The position numbers and the translations under genes were made by a program. This document shows, in pieces, positions 41,334-48,254 of a stretch of DNA of 48,254 bases; the stretch's first letter is position 1; every line of letters starts with the position of its first letter. The stretch covers positions 1-48,254 of the forward strand of contig JAKITI010000019.1 in the NCBI GenBank assembly GCA_021648145.1, given 5' to 3'. The notes under the pieces are model-generated. The model was not told the DNA's origin, ran no database searches, and worked only from the letters and a program-made list of their open reading frames with translations. The stretch comes from Gammaproteobacteria bacterium. GTDB taxonomy: Bacteria; Pseudomonadota; Gammaproteobacteria; JAADGQ01.

Positions 41334-41841
41334 ATTAACGACACAAGAGCGTCTACAACCTTCATTACTGGATCGTTTGACTGATGATGAGCCTGATCAG
41401 ACACAAGAGTCACGCAATCAACGTGTGCTTTCATTGCGCCGCTTAAGAGCGTGCGTCATTCGAGATCTTGCCTGGTTGCTTAATACGGGTAATCTGGAAG
41501 AGGTTATGCTACTTTCAGACTATCCCCATGTTAAAAAATCGGTATTAAATTATGGGATGCGGGGCTTAACTGGTCATACGGTTTCAACACTTAATATTCA
41601 TGAAATTGAGCGCCAATTACGTCAGGCGATCCTGGATTTTGAACCGCGTATTTTACGAAAATCTATTCGTGTGCGTATGTGTGTTGATGAAGAAGAGATG
41701 AATCAAAATGCGGTGCAATTTGAAATAGAGGGTGATCTGTGGGCTCAGCCCGTGCCGTTACGCCTGTTTATGAAAACAGAAGTTGACCTTGAAACAGGCA
41801 GTATCAATATTTCTGAATCAGGGACTCAAAAAATAAGCTAA
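41326..41841 (+). CDS. tssE: T6SS baseplate protein TssE (gp25-like)
   Basis: TssE of 171 residues, homologous to phage T4 gp25, which starts sheath polymerisation at the baseplate. Family segments: LQPSLLDRL near the N-terminus, VIRDLAWLLNT, YPHVKKSVLNYG and the C-terminal EIERQLRQAILDFEPRI. It shares 8 bp with tagJ and one base with tssF. Confidence 0.92.
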   Translation: MAELTTQERLQPSLLDRLTDDEPDQTQESRNQRVLSLRRLRACVIRDLAWLLNTGNLEEVMLLSDYPHVKKSVLNYGMRGLTGHTVSTLNIHEIERQLRQAILDFEPRILRKSIRVRMCVDEEEMNQNAVQFEIEGDLWAQPVPLRLFMKTEVDLETGSINISESGTQKIS

Positions 41842-43727
41842 TGGATCCGCGTTTTCTTAAATATTACAATCAGGAGCTTCAGTTTATACGGGAGATGGGC
41901 GGCGAATTTGCCAATGAGTTTCCGAAAATTGCCGGACGTTTAGGGCTAGATAGCTTTGAGTGTGCGGATCCCTACGTTGAACGTCTGCTGGAGGGGTTTG
42001 CCTTTTTAGCCGCGCGGGTGCAGCTAAAAATAGACTCGGAATTCCCCCGCTTCACCCAGCATCTATTGTCGATGGTTTACCCTCATTATCTTGCTCCCAT
42101 GCCCTCCATGGCTGTTGTTCAATTTGAACCTGATTTAATGGAAGGCTCATTGGCCAATGGCTTTGTTGTGCCACGTTATAGTAGCTTAAGGAGCTTGCTG
42201 GGAAAAGATGATCAAACCGCGTGCGAATATCGTACCGCTCATGACGTAACATTGTGGCCACTGGAATTGTTTGAGGCGAACTATATTTCAGGCAGTGGCG
42301 CCGTGGCCTCTTTGGGTTTGCCGGATGTTCCAAAGGTAAAAGCCGCGATTCGACTATGCTTGAGAAGCACAGCAGGTCTGAATTTCAATCAACTGAGTTT
42401 AAGCTCCTTGCCTCTGTTTATGAGAGGCAGTGGCGAACTCCCCACGCGCATTTATGAACAGTTTATTGCCAACGGCCTAGGCGTTGTTGTTCGTTCAAAA
42501 AACAAATCTCTGAATCGTTCGTACAGTGACAAACTGCTATCAAAAAACAAAATTCAATCGGGTGGTTTTGATGATGTTGATGCCATCTTGCCTTACACAA
42601 AAAGATCTTTTGAAGGCTATCGCCTATTACAAGAGTACTTTGCCTTTTACGAACGCTTTCTGTTTTTGAATATAAACGGTCTGGATGAGGCCGTCAAACA
42701 GTGCTCGGGAGATGAATTAGAGATCATTGTCCTGTTAGACCGCTCAGAGCCACAGTTAGAAAATAGATTAAACAAAGAGAATTTTTCTCTTTTTTGCACA
42801 CCGGCGATCAACCTGTTTCCCAAGCGGTCCGACCGCATTCATTTAACAACGAACCAAACCGAATATCACGTTGTTCCAGACAGAACGCGACCGATGGATT
42901 TTGAAGTTCACTCGGTTAAAGGGGTCACGGGTCATGGTATCAGCACTGAATCTGAACAGCCCTTTGCGCCTTTTTATGCGGCAGATAACAGCGTCGACAG
43001 TCGCGAAAAAAGAGCCTATTTTACACACTATCGCGAACCACGAATGTTCTCGGGTCGTCAACGCATGAACGGCCCACGCTCCAGTTATATGGGCAGCGAA
43101 GTTTTTGTCTCCCTGGTTGATGCCAACGAGGCCCCGTATTCCAGTCATTTAAGGCAGCTCGGTGTTGACCTGCTTTGCACCAATCGCGACTTGCCACTGC
43201 ATATGCCGGTGGGTAAGGGGAAAACAGATTTCACCATGGAGTCCAGTGCGCCAGTACTCTCCGTGCGTTGCATCGCAGGGCCGACAAAACCACGGCCCGC
43301 CCATAATCCGAGCCGTGTGAGCTGGGATTTGATCAGCCACCTTTCGCTTAACTATCTCTCATTGGTGGATAGTGATGACAACAAGGGGGCACAGGCACTG
43401 CGTGATCTGTTACGTTTGTATAGCGATGAGAATGACATATCGACTCATAAGCAGATTGATGGCTTGTTATCGGTAAAATCCCAAACAGTGATACGCCGAG
43501 TGCCCATCTCGGGGCCGATGGCGATGGCTCGGGGCGTAGAGATTACTCTCGAATTTGAAGAGAGTGCCTTTGAAGGTGTCGGCATCTTTTTACTGGGCGC
43601 TGTACTGGAGCAGTTTTTGGCACGTTACGTCTCGATAAACTCTTTTACACAAACAGTCATTACGAGCACAAGTCGAGGTGAAGTGATGCGTTGGCCAGTG
43701 AGGGTAGGGCGATGTCCAGTGATTTAA
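41841..43727 (+). CDS. tssF: T6SS baseplate protein TssF
   Basis: TssF of 628 residues. The signature start DPRFLKYYNQELQFIREMGGEFANEFPKIAGRL-type region is present, followed by DPYVERLLEGFAFL. TssF and TssG form the baseplate wedge with TssE and TssK. It shares the TAATG junction with tssE and overlaps tssG by 16 bp. Confidence 0.95.
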   Translation: MDPRFLKYYNQELQFIREMGGEFANEFPKIAGRLGLDSFECADPYVERLLEGFAFLAARVQLKIDSEFPRFTQHLLSMVYPHYLAPMPSMAVVQFEPDLMEGSLANGFVVPRYSSLRSLLGKDDQTACEYRTAHDVTLWPLELFEANYISGSGAVASLGLPDVPKVKAAIRLCLRSTAGLNFNQLSLSSLPLFMRGSGELPTRIYEQFIANGLGVVVRSKNKSLNRSYSDKLLSKNKIQSGGFDDVDAILPYTKRSFEGYRLLQEYFAFYERFLFLNINGLDEAVKQCSGDELEIIVLLDRSEPQLENRLNKENFSLFCTPAINLFPKRSDRIHLTTNQTEYHVVPDRTRPMDFEVHSVKGVTGHGISTESEQPFAPFYAADNSVDSREKRAYFTHYREPRMFSGRQRMNGPRSSYMGSEVFVSLVDANEAPYSSHLRQLGVDLLCTNRDLPLHMPVGKGKTDFTMESSAPVLSVRCIAGPTKPRPAHNPSRVSWDLISHLSLNYLSLVDSDDNKGAQALRDLLRLYSDENDISTHKQIDGLLSVKSQTVIRRVPISGPMAMARGVEITLEFEESAFEGVGIFLLGAVLEQFLARYVSINSFTQTVITSTSRGEVMRWPVRVGRCPVI

Positions 43728-44728
43728 CACGGCTCGAAGCGCTTAAAAAAGCGCCTGAAAAATTTAATTTTTTTTTAGCGTTGCGCTGCATTGAGAGCGC
43801 GTCACCCGCGTCTCCCCGCCTGGGTGAATCCTTGCGCCCCGCGACTGACCCTGTGCGCTTAGGTCAAGTGCCTTCGCTCTCTTTTGCGAACTCGACGCTG
43901 GCGGATTTTGAAGAAGGCAAAGAGGGTCGCCCTGCTCGGCTGAATAGTTTTTTTCTGGGTCTTTTCGGACCGCACGGTGCACTCCCTGCACACTTGACCG
44001 AATATGCCAAAGATCGGCTCAAAAACGATAAAGACCCCACCTTTATTCGCTTTGTTGACCTGTTTCATCACCGCATGTTGTCACTCTTTTATCGTGCCTG
44101 GGCGAATAAAGAGCCCACCGTGAATTTTGATCGGGAAGCATCAGATCAGTTTAAGAGATATGTCGGTTCACTGTTTGGTGAGGGTCAGCCATCACATCAC
44201 CTAGATGAGTTTCCCAACCGGGCCAAACTGTTTTTTGCGGGTAAATTTTCAAATCAGGTGCGTAACGCCGATGGCTTGGCGACGATTTTAAATGGCTACC
44301 TCAACAGACCCGTGACGGTGAGCGAGTTTATTGGCGAGTGGATGTTGATGCCCAAAGAGAGTCAATGGCGGCTGGGTGAGAGTGAAGAGACAGGAATTCT
44401 GGGGAAAACCACCTTGGTGGGCGAAAAATCCTGGGGGTGTCAGCACAAATTTCGGCTGAATTTCGGGCCGCTGTCTCTCTCTGAGTTTAAACGCCTGCTT
44501 CCCGGGGGAGATGACCTGAAGTCTGTTGCCGCCGTGGTTAAAAATTATGTAGGTTTTCAGTTTGCCTGGGATACCAATTTAATGATGAATAAAAATGAGG
44601 TTCCCGCATTTATATTAGGCGGAGAAAACCAGCTGGGGTGGACAACATGGTTGTATTCCAATGGTATTTCTGAAGATCGTAGCGATACTGTTATTAACGA
44701 ATTAGTGGGAGGATGTCATTATGGCTGA
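43712..44728 (+). CDS. tssG: T6SS baseplate protein TssG
   Basis: TssG of 338 residues from ATG 43712 (MSSDLTRLEAL), preceded by AGGG. A TTG at 43691 lies further inside tssF and is less likely. Conserved parts include FFLALRCIES, GPHGALPAHLTEYA, FVDLFHHRMLSLFYRAWA and the C-terminal LGWTTWL. It overlaps clpV by 8 bp. Confidence 0.94.
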   Translation: MSSDLTRLEALKKAPEKFNFFLALRCIESASPASPRLGESLRPATDPVRLGQVPSLSFANSTLADFEEGKEGRPARLNSFFLGLFGPHGALPAHLTEYAKDRLKNDKDPTFIRFVDLFHHRMLSLFYRAWANKEPTVNFDREASDQFKRYVGSLFGEGQPSHHLDEFPNRAKLFFAGKFSNQVRNADGLATILNGYLNRPVTVSEFIGEWMLMPKESQWRLGESEETGILGKTTLVGEKSWGCQHKFRLNFGPLSLSEFKRLLPGGDDLKSVAAVVKNYVGFQFAWDTNLMMNKNEVPAFILGGENQLGWTTWLYSNGISEDRSDTVINELVGGCHYG

Positions 44729-47429
44729 AATCGGCCGAGTTGCACTGTTTGGTAAGCTCAATAGTGTAGGTTATAAAACAATCGAAGGGGCAACAGTTTT
44801 TTGTAAACTGCGGGGTAATCCTTATGTGGAACTGGTTCACTGGTTGCATCAGGTATTGCAATTGCAAGACTCTGACCTGCACCGCATTATCAAACAATTT
44901 GATATCAACCCGTCGACCTTGACCAAAGATTTTACCGAAGCGCTGGATCGACTGCCACGAGGCTCAACCTCGATCTCTGATCTCTCCTCACATGTTGAAG
45001 AAGCAGTGGAACGCGGCTGGGTTTATGGCACCTTGATGTTTGGTGAATCGCAGGTGCGCATGGGCCATTTGATGGTTGGCATGATCAAAACACCAGGATT
45101 AAGACATGCACTTTACGGCATCTCCAAAGAGTTTGAAAAAGTTAAATTTGATACTTTAAGTGATCGTTTTGATGAAGTGCTTGCCGGTTCACCGGAAGAG
45201 TCGTTGCAGGCCACCGACGGTTTTCAAAGCGGAGCAGAGCCGGGCGAAGCCAGCGGTGCTCTTGCGCCAGCGCAGATGGGCAAACAACAAGCGCTAAAAC
45301 AGTTCACCACCGACCTCACCGAACAGGCGCGTAATGGGGATATTGACCCCATCGTTGGGCGTGATGACGAGATTCGCCAGATCATTGATATTCTGATGCG
45401 CCGCCGTCAAAACAACCCCATCCTCACCGGTGAAGCAGGGGTGGGTAAAACAGCCGTGGTCGAAGGCTTTGCCTTGCGCATTGCGCGGGGTGATGTGCCG
45501 CCTTCGCTGCAAGATGTCACCCTCAGAACATTAGATATCGGTCTTCTGCAAGCCGGTGCCAGTATGAAAGGCGAGTTTGAAAATCGTCTAAGGAAAGTGA
45601 TTGATGAAGTGCAAGCCTCAAGCAAACCGATCATCTTATTTGTCGATGAAGCCCATACCTTGATCGGTGCGGGCGGTGCTGCAGGCACTGGCGATGCGGC
45701 TAACTTATTAAAACCCGCCTTAGCGCGCGGCACTCTTAGAACCATTGCGGCAACAACGTGGGCAGAGTATAAAAAATACATTGAAAAAGACCCCGCCTTA
45801 ACGCGTCGTTTTCAAGTGGTGCAAGTCCACGAACCGGATGAAGAAAAAGCGATTCGTATGATGCGGGGGGTTGCTTCCACGTTGGAGCAACATCATCGCG
45901 TGCAGATATTGGACGAAGCGCTTGAAGCCTCAGTGCGCCTCTCTCATCGTTACATTCCAGCGCGTCAGTTACCGGATAAATCAGTGAGCCTGCTCGACAC
46001 CAGTTGCGCACGCGTCGCCATCAGTCAGCATGCCGTGCCCGCCGAGCTGGACGATTGCCGTAAAAGTATTGATGCGCTGGAAACAGAGTTAAACATTATT
46101 GAGAGAGAGCAGACCATTGGTATTGAGGCGGATGAGCGAAAAGAAAAAGCCAATAGCGCCCTCGGCGATGAACGTGAGCGCCTTGAAAAGCTTGAGTCAC
46201 GCTGGGTCTCGGAAAAAGAGCTGGTCGATCAGATTCTCACCCTGCGTCAACAACTGCGTGATTTAGAAGCAGATCGTGAATTAGAGTCGGATCGTGACTT
46301 AGAAACGGATGATGAGCCAGCAGAGAGACAACAAGCGTTGCCCAGAGAGACACTTTTAGAACAACTGAGCGAACTGCAATCACAACTCAAAGAATATCAA
46401 GGTGAATCGCCGCTCATTTTACCCAGTGTTGATGCCCAGGCGGTGGCCTCCGTAGTCGGCGACTGGACGGGTATTCCAGTCGGTCGCATGGTCAAAAACG
46501 AGATCGAAACAGCACTGCGGCTGGCTGATATTTTACAAGAGCGAATCATTGGCCAGCGCCATGCACTGGAGATGATTTCGAAACGCATTCAAACCTCCCG
46601 CGCCAATCTCGACAACCCTGGCAAACCAGTCGGCGTGTTTTTACTGGCGGGTCCCTCCGGAGTGGGTAAAACTGAAACAGCGTTAGCTTTGGCCGAAGCG
46701 TTATATGGCGGTGAACAAAATATCGTCACAATTAACATGAGCGAATTTCAAGAAGCCCATACAGTTTCAACCTTAAAAGGCGCACCTCCAGGCTATGTCG
46801 GTTACGGTGAAGGCGGAGTATTAACCGAAGCAGTGCGTCGCCGTCCCTATAGCGTCGTGTTGCTCGATGAAGTCGAAAAAGCCCATCCCGATGTGCATGA
46901 GATATTTTTTCAAGTGTTCGACAAAGGCTGGATGGAAGATGGCGAAGGCCGCGTCATTGATTTTAAAAACACACTTATTCTGCTCACCACCAATGTCGGC
47001 ACCGACCTCATTATGAACATGTGCCAAGACCCCGAGTTAATGCCAGGCCCCGAAGGTTTAAGCAAAGCCCTGCGCAAACCCCTGTTAGATGTTTTCCCCG
47101 CCGCCCTGCTGGGGCGAATGGTCTCAATACCGTTCTACCCGCTCAGCGATGAAATGATCACCGCCATCTCAAAACTACAACTCGGACGCATCGAAAAACG
47201 CATCCGGGAAAATTATGAAATTCCATTCAGCTACGATGAAGAAGTGGTGACACTCATCGCCAGCCGCTGCACCGAACTTGATAGTGGCGGACGCATGATC
47301 GACTCAATCCTGACCAATACAGTCTTGCCAAGAATCAGCGAAGAGTTCCTGAATCGAATGCTGCAAGGGGAAGCGATTGAACGCGTTCATGTAAGCGTGA
47401 CAGACGATGAATTCAGCTATCGTTTTTAA
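44721..47429 (+). CDS. tssH: T6SS sheath-recycling ATPase TssH/ClpV
   Basis: AAA+ unfoldase of 902 residues that disassembles contracted sheath. The N-terminal domain (about 1-160) has the TssC-binding type Clp repeats. Walker A motifs are at 237-244 (GEAGVGKT) and 644-651 (GPSGVGKT), with VDEAHTL and LLDEVEKAHPDV as Walker B. The coiled-coil middle domain carries an acidic repeat (DRELESDRDLETDDE) around 515-530. ClpV, unlike ClpB, fits this position and N-domain. It is the last gene before vgrG. Confidence 0.96.
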   Translation: MAEIGRVALFGKLNSVGYKTIEGATVFCKLRGNPYVELVHWLHQVLQLQDSDLHRIIKQFDINPSTLTKDFTEALDRLPRGSTSISDLSSHVEEAVERGWVYGTLMFGESQVRMGHLMVGMIKTPGLRHALYGISKEFEKVKFDTLSDRFDEVLAGSPEESLQATDGFQSGAEPGEASGALAPAQMGKQQALKQFTTDLTEQARNGDIDPIVGRDDEIRQIIDILMRRRQNNPILTGEAGVGKTAVVEGFALRIARGDVPPSLQDVTLRTLDIGLLQAGASMKGEFENRLRKVIDEVQASSKPIILFVDEAHTLIGAGGAAGTGDAANLLKPALARGTLRTIAATTWAEYKKYIEKDPALTRRFQVVQVHEPDEEKAIRMMRGVASTLEQHHRVQILDEALEASVRLSHRYIPARQLPDKSVSLLDTSCARVAISQHAVPAELDDCRKSIDALETELNIIEREQTIGIEADERKEKANSALGDERERLEKLESRWVSEKELVDQILTLRQQLRDLEADRELESDRDLETDDEPAERQQALPRETLLEQLSELQSQLKEYQGESPLILPSVDAQAVASVVGDWTGIPVGRMVKNEIETALRLADILQERIIGQRHALEMISKRIQTSRANLDNPGKPVGVFLLAGPSGVGKTETALALAEALYGGEQNIVTINMSEFQEAHTVSTLKGAPPGYVGYGEGGVLTEAVRRRPYSVVLLDEVEKAHPDVHEIFFQVFDKGWMEDGEGRVIDFKNTLILLTTNVGTDLIMNMCQDPELMPGPEGLSKALRKPLLDVFPAALLGRMVSIPFYPLSDEMITAISKLQLGRIEKRIRENYEIPFSYDEEVVTLIASRCTELDSGGRMIDSILTNTVLPRISEEFLNRMLQGEAIERVHVSVTDDEFSYRF

Positions 47430-47510
47430 GCTGTTTCGAGCGATGCCAAAGATAAAAAATAAAGATGGCTACCATAATAAATATAACATGACCATTTGAG
47501 GATGATTTAA

Positions 47511-48254
47511 GTGAGCTATACACAAAAAAACAGACCGATCAAGGTTAAAACCCCGCTGGGGGATGATGTGCTGATGTTGCGTAGCATGACGGGCAACGAA
47601 GAGCTGGGGCGACTCTCGGAGTTTAATCTTACCCTGCTGAGCCGAGATGACCAGATAAAGCTGGAAGATGTTCTGGGTCAGAGCCTCACCGTGGAGCTGA
47701 CACTTCCAGAGGGTGAGAGCCGTTACTTCAACGGCATCGTCAGCCACTTTAGCCAGGAGGGCGAGGAGGGTGAATTTTTCAGCTACAAAGCGACATTACG
47801 CCCGTGGCTGTGGTTACTGGATCAAACCTCTGACTGCCGTATTTTTCAGGAAAAAACGGTCCCCGATATCATCAAAGAGGTTTTTCGTGATAACGGCTTT
47901 TCAGATTTTGAAGAGTCCCTGAGTGGCAACTACCGCACCTGGGAGTATTGCGTTCAATACCGCGAGACTGATTTTAACTTTGTCAGCCGCCTGATGGAGC
48001 AAGAAGGTATTTATTACTACTTCATGCATAAAGATGGCAAACATATCTTAAAACTCTCAGACTCCATCAGCGCCCACGAACCGATCGCCATGCCGGATGT
48101 CCCCTATTACCCACCGTCACAAAACGTCGAACGTGATGAAGACTACATCAACAAATGGCTCATCAGCCGTAAGCTTCAGCCAGGCGCTTATAGCCAGCGC
48201 GATTTTGATTTCAAAAACCCCAAAGCGAATCTGGAAACCAAACTCACCAACCCG
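47511..48254 (+). CDS. vgrG: T6SS spike protein VgrG/TssI (5' part, cut by window end)
   Basis: The first 248 codons of a VgrG. GTG 47511 has GAGGAT eight bases upstream. The gp27-like N-terminal part is clear: LMLRSMTGNEELGRLSEFNL, SYKATLRPWLWLL, CRIFQEKTVPDIIKEV and ETDFNFVSRLMEQEGIYYYF. The frame is open to the right edge, so any C-terminal effector extension is not visible. An 81-bp gap separates it from clpV. Confidence 0.95.
   Translation, partial: MSYTQKNRPIKVKTPLGDDVLMLRSMTGNEELGRLSEFNLTLLSRDDQIKLEDVLGQSLTVELTLPEGESRYFNGIVSHFSQEGEEGEFFSYKATLRPWLWLLDQTSDCRIFQEKTVPDIIKEVFRDNGFSDFEESLSGNYRTWEYCVQYRETDFNFVSRLMEQEGIYYYFMHKDGKHILKLSDSISAHEPIAMPDVPYYPPSQNVERDEDYINKWLISRKLQPGAYSQRDFDFKNPKANLETKLTNP

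Noticed and set aside
1-48254. CRISPR arrays, tRNA or rRNA genes
   Set aside because: No regularly spaced direct repeats and no tRNA- or rRNA-like segments were noticed on reading; a covariance-model search was not possible.

Overview
The window looks like a chromosomal segment of a gammaproteobacterium of moderate GC content (judged by eye, not computed). The evidence is gene content: a PBP1b with a following TPR lipoprotein, Hsp33, BipA/TypA, a Kbp (BON-LysM) protein, a NasA-type assimilatory nitrate reductase, and a complete Fha/PpkA/PppA-type type VI secretion system (T6SS). I cannot name the genus.

Left part (1-15.06 kb) is mostly ordinary chromosome. It holds the 3' part of a type I restriction hsdR; an M23 peptidase - mrcB - TPR lipoprotein operon; a minus-strand operon of two family 2 glycosyltransferases and hslO; typA; kbp with a strong bidirectional terminator; an arsM-like methyltransferase; a DUF442 phosphatase-like lipoprotein; and nasA. 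The T6SS region starts right after nasA.

The T6SS region (15.09 kb to the right edge) opens with a Tae4-type amidase effector and a secreted candidate immunity protein, then a DUF1287 protein and a minus-strand PpkA kinase. From a good sigma70-type promoter at 19.14 kb runs a tightly packed plus-strand cluster: tagH(fha)-tssJ-tssK-tssL(OmpA)-tssM-tagF/pppA fusion-tssA-tssB-tssC-hcp. After the second tssBC-hcp copy and the effector modules it continues with tagJ-tssE-tssF-tssG-tssH(clpV)-vgrG, and vgrG runs off the end. Every core function is present except a PAAR protein, which may lie to the right. PpkA, the TagF-PppA fusion and the FHA protein would together form a phosphorylation switch for assembly.

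The most unusual part is 30.0-40.4 kb. A 2.8-kb block (tssA tail, tssB, tssC, hcp) is present twice, 4499 bp apart with no indel between copies. The second tssC carries a nonsense codon and the second tssA is a scrambled remnant. Between and after the two copies sit small, AT-richer effector/immunity-like gene pairs: a PGRP/Amidase_2 enzyme with a lipoprotein, an unrecognised pair, a frameshifted Tae4 with a two-helix membrane protein, an M23 peptidase with a lipoprotein, and the remains of another Tae4 pair. Four same-orientation copies of the 3' tail of an IS30-family transposase lie at the junctions of these modules. I read this as an effector-module acquisition site, built and eroded by IS30-associated recombination, in which nearly all recognisable payloads attack peptidoglycan.
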